Shown here piece by piece: positions 29,596 to 41,237 of a stretch of 64,000 bases of DNA. The stretch comes from Phaeosaccion multiseriatum. Taxonomy: Eukaryota > Ochrophyta, other classes. Under the pieces are notes generated by a model that was not told the origin of the DNA, searched no databases, and saw nothing but the letters and a program-made list of their open reading frames with translations. The translations under genes were made by a program, and so were the position numbers. Where the stretch lies: assembly GCA_965112735.1 (NCBI GenBank), contig OZ218950.1, forward strand, positions 3,968,001 to 4,032,000, read 5' to 3'. How positions within the stretch are numbered: position 1 is the stretch's first letter; each line of letters starts with the position of its first letter.

Positions 29596-30813
29596 CTTTG
29601 TTTTGAATTACGGCTGTTTATTGATTGAGGTTGGCAGAACTATGCACGCAGGTTGATGAGCCAAGCGTCACTCACAGATGGCACTACAGTTTCAGTTTCC
29701 GTTTCAGCCGCCCCTGACGCACTTTTTCGGCTATCCGGGGTTAGTTTAGTGTTGGACGGGTTTCAGCTCAGTTGATTGAGGCTTCATTAGCCTACTAGGC
29801 TGGCTTCGCGACAGATGATGGGGCCAAAAAAATCGTACTTCAAAGTCATGCGCCAGGACGTCCGCTCCCTCGCTGGCCTTCTTTCAGCCACCTCAGACCA
29901 CCCCCCTCCCCCCCGCGGCCCTACTTCTGCTTCATTCCCCTGCTCTATGATGCTAAACACGTCCCTCGCTACTCGCGTTCAAAGCCTGTCCCTCCCTGCC
30001 GTCTACTGCCTTCCTTGGTGCTCCCCACTACCCTCCTCGCACGTGCCTACCATTCGTGTTCTGGGCAGTACCAGTCCCTTTAGGGACCCCAGGCAGAGGC
30101 GGAAAAAGGCAATACGTATGGAATTCCTTGTTGCAGGTCTCACACAGCAATACATGTAGGTGTTGGTGGTCGCTGTCCTCTTGACATAGACTATCTGGCA
30201 AGTAGTCACCTCCTCGCTTGCTTCCTCTCGTGTACCACGAGCCAATGCCTTGAGGTCTTGCTTTGGGCTTCTTGACGCGTCGCCCACGCGTAGACACGGC
30301 CTCCACCGTCCGCCCCCGCTTCCTCTTGCCTAGCTAGTGACGTTACGTCCACTGACATATCCTCGTCTCCCGCACTGTCGCAATGAGCTTCTTCTGAAGT
30401 GCGTCTTTGGGTGACGCTCAACAGGGGCACGACCCGATGATAGGCGAATGCGGGGGGGATTGAATGTATATCACTTATTGCTTTGGACTGACCCGACACG
30501 CTGTTGAGGATCTCGGCGCGATCTAAGCCCCTTTCCCTACTGGTGTGTGCTAGCTATCTGCTATCGGCGCCAGCCGGCGTGCTATCTGCTATCGAGATGT
30601 GGTCTATAGCACGTCAGGGGTCGAGCAAGGGACGGGCGGTAATGTATGACGAACAAAAAAAAAAAAATCACCTTTGGGGGCGGGGTGATGAGGCGTTAGT
30701 TTTAGACCACTATAGAGCGATGGCACTTAATGTAATCATTATTCTTTGTTCGTTCGCAACAAACCACAAACAAGCGATATTATCCACGAAGACAAGATAA
30801 AAAGATCAGCACC
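29596..30813. other. Divergent spacer, DUF4442 gene / glutathione S-transferase
   Basis: This 1.2-kb head-to-head interval contains the degenerate PHD-finger segment annotated separately. The part from about 30500 to 30813 is AT-richer than its surroundings and has an A11 run near 30655. It is the likely promoter of the transferase. Confidence 0.5.
30050..30300 (-). pseudogene. PHD-finger fragment with frame shifts
   Basis: On the minus strand, from 30210, a frame reads SLCQEDSDHQHLHVLLCETC, then NKEFHTYCLFPPLPGVPKG, which is the second half of a PHD zinc finger: a Cys, LLCxxC, FHxYC, PPLxxVPKG. The closing Trp-Tyr-Cys (WYCPEHE, from 30073) sits in the next frame, one base out. The first Cys pair is incomplete. 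A basic stretch upstream (GRRVKKPKARPQ) is open in the PHD frame, but the acidic run before it (AGDEDMSVDVTSL) needs another frame. I found no start, donor or acceptor that repairs this. It may be a decayed copy of a chromatin-reader gene, or a real gene with assembly errors. Confidence 0.33.
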
Positions 30814-31605
30814 ATGACTTCGCACAAGCTGATTTATGTAAGAAAGAGAGGGAGACGTATGGTGCCAACGAAGAGGAAGGACAGGGATAGAAAAACGGGA
30901 CAAAACGATCTTTCATCCCGCCTGTTCCTCCGCCAGTCTCCTGCCGCCGTTCCCACCCTAACCCGATCCCTCAACTCCTTGCTCTTCCGCCCGTAGTTCC
31001 CTTTCAATGGCAGGGGTCTCCCTGTCCGCCTTTTAGCCCATGTGGCTGGCCTGGAGCTGGAAAATCACACTGTCACATTTCAAGACTTCGCCGAGGCAAA
31101 AACGAGCTACCCATACGGACAAGTCCCCCTACTAGACGTGACAGCGGAGGACGGCACCATCACCCAGATCGCCCAGACCTCAACGATTCTTCGCTACATC
31201 GCCCGCAAGGCCGGATCCCCCACGTACCCTACGGACTTGGTTGAGGCCGCCAAGGTCGATGAGCTCCTTCAGTCTCTGGAGGAGCCTTTCGCCGGCCTCG
31301 GACAGACGGGGAGTTTAGGGGAAGAGGAAAAGAAGGCGGCCCGTGAGGCCATTGTGGCGGGGCCTTTCGCGAAGTGGATGCCGGCCATTGAGAAGCGCGT
31401 CGCGTCCTACGCAGGGCCCTATGCTTGTGGAGAACAAGTAACACTGGTAGATTTCATCATCGAGAGTTTTGTCCGCGTCCTGGAGGATGGTGTCATGGAA
31501 CATATCCCCGCGTCAATCCTGGAGCCTTTCGAGAACATCCTCGCCTCCAACAAGGCCTTCCGAGCAGTTCCCTCCGTGGCGCAGTACTTGAAGGAGCTGA
31601 CGTGA
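30814..31605 (+). CDS. Glutathione S-transferase, sigma-like
   Basis: Two exons, 30814-30837 (24 nt) and 30997-31605, join in phase 0 to 210 aa. Exon 1 encodes only MTSHKLIY, so the predicted catalytic Tyr8 is the last codon before the intron. The fused start YFPFNGRGLPVRLLAHVAG fits the first beta-alpha unit of the thioredoxin-like N-domain. GQVPLLD supplies the cis-proline of the glutathione site, and QTSTILRYIARK is the place of the usual glutamate/serine contact. Residues about 85-210 are the all-helical C-domain. The length is standard. Without the small first exon the protein would have to start at GTG 31042 and would lack the catalytic Tyr. The exact class is inferred. The stop codon lies inside the left arm of a 20-bp inverted repeat. 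Confidence 0.9.
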
Positions 31606-31750
31606 TTCTGAGGGAGGCGTGATTCGTGATTCTGTGCACCGCCTATATATATAGCGCCATAGTGCGTAGTAATAAGTCAGGGAGTTGAAGGCGTGATTCG
31701 TGTTTCTGTGCACCGGTACAGGCGTGGCACCCTCCCTCAGAATCACGTCA
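31598..31750. repeat. 20-bp perfect inverted repeat over the GST stop codon
   Basis: TGACGTGATTCTGAGGGAGG at 31598-31617 is exactly complementary to 31731-31750. The 113-bp loop holds a direct repeat, GCGTGATTCGTG plus a near-identical extension, at about 31618 and 31691. Confidence 0.85.
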
Positions 31751-33043
31751 AGGGTCTAGCAGGGGGCAGGGAAGAAGGCGACGGCGTTGGGCCGTGAAGA
31801 CGAGGCAGCACCATTCACGGCTTCCCCATGCGGGCTTACTCACTTTCCATGCGTACTACTCAGAGTCGAAACACCTTAATAAGATTCGTATTCGAAAAAC
31901 TCAGGAGAGCTCACTCACCTTCAAGACACCCCCGTTTTGGAGACACCCAAACGCCCCCCCCCCTTCCACCCCAAACTACTTAAAAGTACTGTTTTAGCGA
32001 GTTTGAACATGCGCATTTTGTTGCCAAACTACTGTTTTAGCGAGTTTGAACATGCGCATCGTGTTGCCCTCGTCGAGAACAAGTCGAACGCCGGCATCGT
32101 TGCCTCCTGAAACCTCTATCAAGTTCAGTTCTATGGGTGGAGGCCTAACAAACTGAAACTCCCGTTCCTTACGTAAGGGCCATGCGGGTCTTACATAAGG
32201 GTGTCTTGCAGCCTACTAGAGCCCCCCCCCCCCCCCTAAATAAAGTGCCTCTATCGCCGAGTTGAGCAGTTTTGGTTACGCGTCCCAGGTAGGGGTGGGT
32301 AAGGGGAGTGCAACAAGACACTCAGAATCTCTGTGGCACTGCACTACGCCAATCGCCTTTTATGTTCTCTCAGGTGTCCTCTCTTACAGATATTATTATG
32401 TAGGGCACACACTTTTTTCTCGCGGATGTATTTTAGTGAATTAGACAAACAATGGGGCACTTGTATCGCGGCTGTATTTTAGTGAATTAAACAAAGAGGC
32501 ATTTCTCGCGGCTGTATTTTAGTGAATTAAACAAACAAAGAGGCAAGGTGCCTGGGCCAAAACCTCTTTCGATGAAGGGATCAGGCAATCCACCCCACTC
32601 CACTCCATCCCAACCCGCCCTTCGGTCCATTCAAACATGCCTCGCAAGCATCAGCTCTGACTGAGCAGCGTGCAGCTGTCGTACAGAGCTATGGTTCGGA
32701 TAGCAGTGGATGGCAGTGGATGGCAGTGGATGGCAATGGATGGCAGTGGATGGGATAGCCTCCTTTCCTCCCTTGCCCTCCCCTCCGCTCCGAGTCCTCT
32801 CAAGGCCATAAAAGTCCAAAGCGTAGGCAGCTTTGCCTCCCCCTAACATAGGCCACTGGCCAAAATTCAAGCAAGTCCGTGTGTGATCGGCCTCTCGCTC
32901 TCTCACTCTGCCCCTCGCTTACTTGCACACGCCTTGTCGTCTCCAGAGGAAGGGAAGGGAGAGGGAAGGGGAGGGGAGGGAGGGAGGAAGGCCTCTGGTG
33001 CCCGCACTGGTTCCCCAATGCCCCTGCTACACTCTGCCGATTC

Positions 33044-33076
<33 letters not shown>

Positions 33077-33113
33077 CGCGAGAGAGCTTAGCCCAGCTCA
33101 GCTCAGCTCAAGC
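31606..33113. other. Tail-to-tail spacer, GST / IFT52, with short direct repeats
   Basis: About 1.5 kb without a recognised gene. It holds two copies of TACTGTTTTAGCGAGTTTGA with a flanking extension at about 31987 and 32029, three copies of CTGTATTTTAGTGAATTA and close variants at about 32423-32530, a poly-C run near 32223, a GGATGGCAGT run near 32700, and a GA run at 33043-33070. Confidence 0.75.
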
Positions 33114-34420
33114 TCAGTCGAAGGTCATGACCTCTGCCCCAGCCCCGCCTGCCTCCTTGAACTCGGACACCTTCCCCTCTGCCTCGAAGGACGAAGCGTC
33201 CCTACCCCCCTTTCCTCCTCCTCCTCCTCCGTCCTTCTCCTCCCCTGCCCCACCCTTGGCAAACTCTGCCTCCTTGTCACCTCCTCCACCCCCTCCACCC
33301 CCTCCACCCCAGCCCATCTTTGACTCTCCTTTCCCCACGCCCGTCGGCACCATACCACTACCTCCCCCCGTGCTGCCCTCTGCCATGGGCGCAATGGGTG
33401 CATTGGACAGTGAGCCTAGCCGCTCCCTCCCCCCGCCCCCGCCGCCCCCGTTCTTGGCTGCATCTTGTTGCCTAAAGCCCGCCCCCCCGCCCCCCCCTGC
33501 TGCTGCCTTTGCCGCGGCGGCCTGGGACTGAGCCAAGGCCTCGGCTGCGGCCTTTTGTGCCGCTACGAGTCCTGCCGGCTGTGGCTCAGGGCCCTGTGCG
33601 TTCGGTTGTGCGTGTGTTCGTTCGTTCGTTCGTGTAGGAAGGAAGGAAGGAAGGGAGGAAGGGAGGGAGAGAGGACGGAGAGTTGAGGCGAGTGAAGTGA
33701 GGTGATGTAAATTTGTCTCATTGGTAAAGACTCTGAAATATTGGGTTCCAGGGACGGTACAGTACCCAAGCCTAGGTACTTTGACTCACGTCTTGATTGA
33801 GCATCTTGAACTTGACGAGGCTCGTGAAGATGAAGTGCAGAATGTGCTTGGGGTTGTTGGCATGGGCGTCGCTGAGCAAGCCGTTCACGCCCAGCACCTC
33901 GCCGCTCTCCTGTAGTAGGAGGAGGGCAGGGGCAGGGTGGGGGGGGGGGAGGCCTATGACACCAGGTACTGACTGACCGGCAAACTGACTGACTTGACTA
34001 TAACTGACTGGCACCAAGTACTGACTGACTGACTGACTGACTGACTGACTGACTGACTGACTGACACCAAGTACTGACTGACTGACTGACTGACTGACTG
34101 ACCTGCACAAAGTACTCGAGGTCGTCGCCCCCCTCTGCACACTTGTTGGTGAGCTGCGCAAGGCGAATACCGTCCGACGCGAAGTGCTCATCGAGGTCGA
34201 ACTGGTCCAGAGCGGGGGGGGGCGGCTCGCGGAGAGCAGGGGGGAACACGGCGGGCTGGTGGGGGGGGGGGGGGGCGGAGAGGGGAGGGGGGAGGGCATA
34301 AGATGAGATTCTTTCGTCAGAGGAGATCGAGAGGCGAGGCGAGCGGAGCCGGAATAAAGGTGTGCTTTGCAGGCGGCAAAAGGGCCGTACACAAACGTAT
34401 TAAGCTGCTGAGTAGCCGTA

Positions 34421-34458
<38 letters not shown>

Positions 34459-34515
34459 ACACTAACACACACGCAGACACAGACACAGACACACAAAAAC
34501 ACGCACTCACTCACT

Positions 34516-34574
<59 letters not shown>

Positions 34575-35331
34575 GCAGGGAGGGCAGGGGGCACTCGAAG
34601 GTGGGGCGGATGAGCGTGAGGGGCTCGTGCTTGACCCCTAGCTGGTCGTACAGCTTAATGGTCTGGGGCACCAGGGAGTTGTCGAGCTTGAAGAGCTCCT
34701 CGTTGAACAGCGCCACGAAGTTCTTTGGGAGCACCTCCGTCTCCTGTTTGTTTGTGGGGTTAAGGGCAAACGTGGAAGAAGGCCAAGTGGAAGGCCAAGT
34801 GGAAGGCCAAGTGGAAGGCCAAGGGCCAGGACGAGTGAGTGTAACTGTAAGGGTAAAGGAGTGTAAGGGCAAGGGCAAGGGGAGGGGGAGGGGGGGGAGG
34901 CCATTCACACACCCACGCACCTCTACCCACCCATCCACCCACCCATCCACCCGCCCACTCAACGCACTCACGCACCCACCCACCCTACCCACCCACCTGC
35001 AAGCAGCTTCGCAATCGGTTGGCGAGTCCTTCGGTGTTGGGAAGTCGCACGTATTCGTTAATGTCGTACTCTCTCCGTCGCACAAGCGTCACGTCACCAT
35101 CCGCCAGCAGCCAGCGTACCTGCACACAGGTGAGGATAAAAGAGAGGGAGAGGAGGGAGGGAGGGAGGGAGGGAGGGAGGGAGGATGTTGAGTAAGGTGG
35201 GGAGAGCACGGGGTCGTCCAATACATGAAAAGTCAAGGGTAGAACAGAGAGTGCGGGGGAAGAAGACGAAGAGGCGCCTTACAGCGTAACGGCGGAGAGA
35301 GGGAGAGAGAGGGACACAGAGAAGAGGGGGG

Positions 35332-35413
<82 letters not shown>

Positions 35414-37363
35414 GCACCAGCACGTCGCAGAGCTTTGCGTTCTCCTCCTTATCGATCCACTCGTCAGCGAACATCTCAGCCGAGGCCACGACGACAAGGC
35501 GGCCAGCCCCCCGTGAGGAGGAGGAGTTGTAGGCGTTGTTCTCGTCGTTGCCATTGGCTCGGTCCTCGGAGAAGCGGTCTGGGGAGCGAACAGAGCAGGG
35601 GAAGGGAGGGAGGGACGCAGGGAGGCAGAGAAGAGGGAGGTCAGAGATCGACGTCCTCCCCCTCGCTACCTTCACCCTCCCTCACCCTCCCTTCTCCCCT
35701 ATCCTCATCCTCACCCTCCTCCCCACTCTCACCTGACTTGGACTTTTGCTTGCCGGCGTCAGGATGTTCCCACGCAGCTGCAATTGGCCTGTTGAGGGGG
35801 TAACTGATGGGGCCAGACGACAAGATAGGGTGGGCAGGGCTCTGGACCGTCATGCTCGCCCCGTACGGATACACCACCGTCAACCCGCCTCCGTTGGACG
35901 TGTCTACTTTGCTGCCAGCGCTGTTGGGGTTTGAGGAGCCGGAGCTGCTGCTATTTTTGCCGTTGGCGGTGGAGTTGTGGCTGTTGTTTCCGTTGGCGTT
36001 ACTGCCATTGTTGCCGTTGGCATTGTCGCCGCCACCGGAGAAGGAGTTCTTGCGGCTGTGGCTACCCCCCTTGCCGAGAGGCATGGAGTCCTTCTTGAGA
36101 GCAAGCTCGGGGTTGAGCACTCCGTTGCTAATGAACACCTGTGGGAGGGGGGGGGAGGAGGAGAGGGAGGAGGATGACGAACAAGAGAGACAAGAAGCAG
36201 TGCGCACATGAGAGAGAGAACAGCGAGAAGAGAGAAGGACGAGCGCGTTTCATGACCTTGCCCGCTTTGGTACGCCCTCCCCCCTCCACACTTCATCCTT
36301 GCACGACATTTCAGCTTTCATCATCCCGCTGGACCCACCCGTCAGTAGCAGCGGCCAATTCACCACCATCCACCACCATCCATCAATACCACACCTACGT
36401 AGACTCTTTGACAAAGTAATCTTACGTATGTACGCACGTAAGTACGTACCTCTTTTGGATGCATGTACTTGTAGTAGGCAGCACGAGCCACGCTGTCGCT
36501 GTGTACGGTCATGCCGAACTGCTCCAGGAGAAAGTTAATGTTTGTGCCCAGGGCTGCCTCCCCTCCCTCCGCAGCCATCATGAGGACACTTCCTCCTGCC
36601 TTGAGGAAGCTCTTTAAGCTCTCAAACTCTTCGTTGCTAAACTTGTCTCTTGGGGCGCCGAAGACAAAGAGGCTCGCCTCCTCAAGTTGGTCGTCACCCA
36701 GGTCGTCCTTATTCACAGACACCTACCGTGCAGAGCGGTGCAGAATGGGGAGTGAGTGAATAAATGAATGAAGAAGGACGAAGGAAGGGTCCAAGAGAGA
36801 GAGGGAGACAAGGGAAATGTGGGCATGGGACGGACACAGCAGCAGCAGCAGCAGCAGCAGCCGCAGCAGCGCGGGTCAGGGAAAGGAGTGAAGACTAGCA
36901 GAGGTGTGGTCCCCGCGCGTGCTATCTGCCCTGCCCGACGTGCTATCTGCCCTGCCCGACGACGAGGAGGAGGAGGTTGTTCGCTTTGGAGGCTCTGCTC
37001 TCCAGGGGAATGTTTTCGAGGGCCAACCCTCAACCTTCGTGTCTTGTGTGCATCTCTCTCTGTCCCTCTCTGTCTCTCTCTCTCGCTTCGCTTGCCTCCG
37101 CCCCAGTGGCCAAAATCATTCCCAGCCGTCCCCTCCACTCTTTGGAGGAGCCGCTCCGGTTGTTCCGTAGGAGTAAGTCTCCTCCTTACGAGGTGCATGT
37201 GAGTAGACGCGCTCTCTCTCACCTTGTATGAAGACTTGAGCCGCCTTGCGAACTTCTTGTACACGTTTCCGGGGTGGTGTGTCTCCATCTTCGAGGCATC
37301 GAACACCACCGTTTTCTTCGAGGACAGACATGGGGGGGGGGGAAGAGTACGTTTTGGCGGCAT
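33114..37363 (-). CDS. IFT52: Intraflagellar transport protein 52 (IFT-B core)
   Basis: Nine exons (37363-37223, 36722-36450, 36138-35733, 35578-35418, 35119-34997, 34743-34573, 34255-34103, 33909-33790, 33578-33114) splice in phase to 670 aa. The GIFT domain is clear: KKTVVFDASKMETHHPGNVY, then FVFGAPRDKFSNEEFE, FLKAGGSVLMMAAEGGE, NFLLEQFGMTVHSDSVAR, YYKYMHPKEV, LTVVYPYGASM, RLVVVASAEMFADEWIDKEE and WLLADGDV. The IFT-binding part PQTIKLYDQLGVKHEPLTLI follows. IFT52 is a core IFT-B subunit needed to build flagella, so the organism makes flagella at some stage. The protein is about half again as long as typical IFT52 (around 440 aa). The extra length is an Asn/Ser/Gly-rich insertion after KKDSMPLG in exon 3 and a Gly-rich, Ala-rich tail in exon 9. 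The start at 37363 gives a Pro-rich leader before the conserved KKTVVFD. Confidence 0.95.
34015..34102. repeat. (CTGA)n array in IFT52 intron 7
   Basis: CTGA tetramers in several blocks. On the gene's strand the array is GTCAGTCAGTCAGTCAG, starting exactly at the exon 7 donor. Confidence 0.92.
34422..34572. repeat. (CTA)n and (AC)n arrays in IFT52 intron 6
   Basis: About 12 CTA triplets, then an AC-rich tract. In gene sense the intron opens as GTGTGTGTG at the exon 6 donor. Confidence 0.9.
35334..35417. repeat. (AC)n array in IFT52 intron 4
   Basis: About 80 bp of AC repeat. In gene sense it begins GTGCGTGCGTGTGTG right at the exon 4 donor. Confidence 0.93.
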
Positions 37364-38160
37364 CAGAAAGGTCGACAAAGGCGGGGAAGGCGCGAGAGAC
37401 GGAGAAGGGGATGCGTAGGATGACTAGAAGCAGCTACAAGAGTACACAGCAGAGTGGAGAGCAGCAGCGCAGAAAGAACAAGACTTGGAGAGAGCCTCGG
37501 ATATGGAGCCGAAGAGAAAACACAGGACACAGCAACGCAGACGCGGCGCCGTCAAAGAGTTGTTCCAAACAGATTCCTTCCAGTCCTTCTTTCGAAGTCG
37601 CCCTCACTCTCTCCTCTTGAACATCATCTCATGAGTAGGATAAGAACATGGATAGACAGACTTACCCTACTGCTATTGGCCCCATCTCCAGCATTTCCAT
37701 TGTCCATAGCCCTGGAGAGGGAGCGCTCAAGGGGTCTCCCCCTCAAGCTCTGTTATTCCTCGTCACCCCCTCGCCTCCGCCCTCCCAGCGGCTGCAACAG
37801 GAAGCCACCTGTTTCTGCTCCTCGATTTCCCACCGCACCCCCTTCCAACCTTTCTTCTCCTCCCACGCGTGACTGCGAGGACTCCCTCCAATGAGAGGGC
37901 GAGGCAATCGCGATCCACCAAATGTTGTCAGTCTACTGCCCCAAAACGCAGCAATATTTCGTACACCCTGCAGTTACTTCGACGCACTCCCGCTACGCTA
38001 TGCCGCTGGCTCTACGGGCGCTTTTATACCTCTCGGTGATATCCTTTTCTTCCTCGTCGTTTAGAAATTCAACGGTTGTCCTGGCGACGACGGGAAAAAC
38101 TACCAACACGGTAGCATGGTCTTCGATGATATCGTTCCACCAAAAAACTTTGGCTAAAAA
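37364..38160. promoter_or_regulatory. Divergent promoter region, IFT52 / isocitrate-lyase family gene
   Basis: This is the 797-bp head-to-head spacer, mostly non-repetitive. A TTTTATACC segment at about 38020-38029, roughly 135 bp before the right-hand ATG, is a weak TATA-like candidate. No gene with domain similarity is visible. Confidence 0.4.
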
Positions 38161-41100
38161 ATGGCCAATCTCCTCTTCCTCGTGGAAGTGCTGCTGCTTG
38201 TGGTGGGCAGCAACGCCTTCGTGTTGAGAAACCCACTACATCCGAAGCTGGTGCCACTTGCGCGGTGCAGCAGTAGCAATATTAGGGGGTAAGTTCATTT
38301 TCCCTCCCTCTTTCCCATTTACTCTAACTTTACCCCCTTCCCCCCATTCCTACGGCCACCCGCTCTCGATCTTTGCCTAACGAGCAGGAGCGGGAAAGAA
38401 GTGCCATCGACGTCGTCGAGAGGGCTCGTAACGGTAGCAGTAGCAGCTACATCGGAGGATGGCTTCGATCTCGCTCCACCTCCTTTGACTGCAGCAAACA
38501 AGCTAAGAAAGCTCCTCGCAACGGGCGAGATCCTCACGATGCCCTGCTGCTATGACGGCCTCACCGCGAGGCAAGTGTAGGAGAGTTTGGGTCGCTATCC
38601 CAGTGTCCTTTTCGGCTGCTTTGCCTCCTCATCGAAGAGGGAAATCGAGGGAAATCGACAGACCTCCGTTCTTTCGCTTAGCTTTCGCGTCCATCTGCCC
38701 CCCTCCCCTTGTATACTCAGCTCCTCCTCTCCCCCCTCTCCTTGCACCGCCCACTACCATGGCAACAGGCTGGTCGAGCAGGGGGGCTTCCCCCTGACCT
38801 TCATGACGGGCTTTGGTGTGTCTGCATCATTGGGCTTCCCTGTGAGTGGTCTGCCTCCTCGGTAGAGCCTCCAGTCGCTCCTATTACTCTCTCTCTGTCT
38901 CTCTGTCACTCCTCTCTCCCTTCCTCCCTCCCTCCCTGACTGGCTTGCCTTGCCCCCAAATCCCCCCCTTCTGCTTGGGTTCCCACCTCCCTACCTACCT
39001 TTCTGCCCCACCCCCACTCCCATTGCCATTGCACTGCATGCACAGGACACGCAGCTTGTCTCGTACGGAGAGATGATCAAGCAGGTAATGACAAAACGTA
39101 CATGTGCATGCACAGCCATCGTGGTGGCCCCCTCCGGGTCTGCACAGTGTGACTCACTGTAAAATGGTTTTCCCCTCCCCTTGCTTTTGATGGCAAAGGC
39201 CTTGTTGTTGGTCTGAGCTGCCGGGCTCTGGAAACATACAAAGAGAGAAAGCGACAACACACACATCCATGTAGAGCGTGAGCGCAACTTTGAAGCCTCA
39301 CACAAGGCGCAAATTTCACAAGCCTCCCCCCCCCCCCCCTTCCCCCACCCGCCCTCCGATCTTATTTTCTCCTCTCCATCCACGTTGGGTCTTGCCTCCT
39401 CCCCACCTCACCCTCTCACCACCCAAAGGCGACGACCATCGTTAGCGCATTGACTGCCATCCCCTGCATAGGTGATGGGGACACAGGCTACGGCAACGAG
39501 ATGAACGTGAAGCGTACCGTCAAAGGGTATGCACAGGTGGGTATGGGGGGCATCATGATCGAGGATCAGGTCTCCCCCAAGCGCTGCGGGCACACCAAGG
39601 TACGTGTGTGTGTGTGTGTGGGCGTGCGTGTTATACACAAGCCTCATCTCGGGCGATGGGCGATGGATGGAGGGGCCGAGGGGCAGGGGGGGGCTGACAC
39701 GTGTATCTTTCCTTTCCCTGTTGATTGGTTTTTAATTTCTTTTGCGGATTGTTTTCTTGCCTCCCAACTCTCTCTGTCTCTCTCTCTCTTTCTCTCTCTC
39801 TCTCTTTCTCTCTTTCCCTCTCTCTCTCCCTCTCTCTTTCTCTATCTGTGTGCGTGTGTGTATTCAGGGTAAAGCCGTTGTGGACCGAGCCACTGCTGTG
39901 CAGCGCGTACAAGCAGCCTGCGACGCGCGAGACGAGCTCACGTACGTACATCAAGTGCCTTCTATTGCCATCCATTGCCATCCTTGCTGTTCATTGCCAT
40001 CCAATGCCCGTTGCGACATCAGGCATCACACCATCCATTCACACAACCAATCCAATTCATCCAGCCATTCACCTGCCCATTCATCCACCCACTCACCCCC
40101 CCCCCCCGACCTCCCATGTACTCGTGAGCAGGGCGGAGGGCAAGGCAGACATCTTGATCATGGCCCGTACCGACGCACGTATAGAGAGCATGGAAGAGGC
40201 ATTGGAGCGATGTAAGGCCTTTAAAGCGGCGGGGGCAGACATACTCTTCCTCGAGGCACCGCAGAGGTGAGTTACTTACTTGGTAGTTTGTTTGTGGGAG
40301 GGATGGAGGAGGGGTGGGGAAGGAAGGAAGGAAGGAAGCAAGGACTCAGTCAGTCAGTCTCGTGCTTCATCTTGACTTGTGTATGACGTACCTGTCTCCA
40401 TCGCCCCCCCCCCAACCCCCGCCTCCCTCTTCTCTCTCTCTCCCTCTTGCTCTCTTGCCTCCCTCTTCTCTCTCTCTCCCTCTTGCTCTCTTGCCTCCCT
40501 CTTCTCTCTCTCTCCCTCTTGCTCTCTTGCCTCCCTCTTCTCTCTCTCCCTCTTGCTCTCTTGCCTCTCTCCCTCTTGCTCTCTTGCCTCTCTCCCTCTC
40601 TCTCTCCCCCCCCCTCTCTCCCCCTCTCTCCCCTCTCCCCCCTCTCCCCCCTCTCCCCCTCCCCCTCTCTCCCCTCTCCCCCTCCGCCTCTGCCGCTGTC
40701 TCTCTCTCATCTGCCTCTGTCGCTCAGTGTGGAGGAGATGCACCTCTTCTGCGATACCGTTCCGGACGTACCGAAACTGGTGAGTGGTGATTCAACACTT
40801 CCCTTACCACACGCGGACACCCCACATACACACGCACGCACCCACCCACCCACTCTCTCCCTCTCTCTCTCCCTCTTCCTCTGTCCCTCTCTACTGCATG
40901 ACTAACCACTGACACACAATTGGCACACATTGGTGGCACAACAGGCCAACATGTTGGAGGGGGGCAAGACACCCGTGCTGCCGCCAAAGCAGCTGCAGGC
41001 CATGGGCTTCAGGTCAGTACACACAGAGAGAGAGAGAGTGAGAGTGTGTGTGAGAGAGAAAGGACATGCCGCTGCGCTTCCAAAAGAAGGAAACCCCCCC

Positions 41101-41206
41101 ACCCCAAACAAACACACACACACGCACGCACGCACGGTCGCCACCCCCCCCCCCCCCCCCCACACGCACGCACACACGTACGGTCGTTTCAGAGTTTGTT
41201 TGAGTT

Positions 41207-41237
<31 letters not shown>

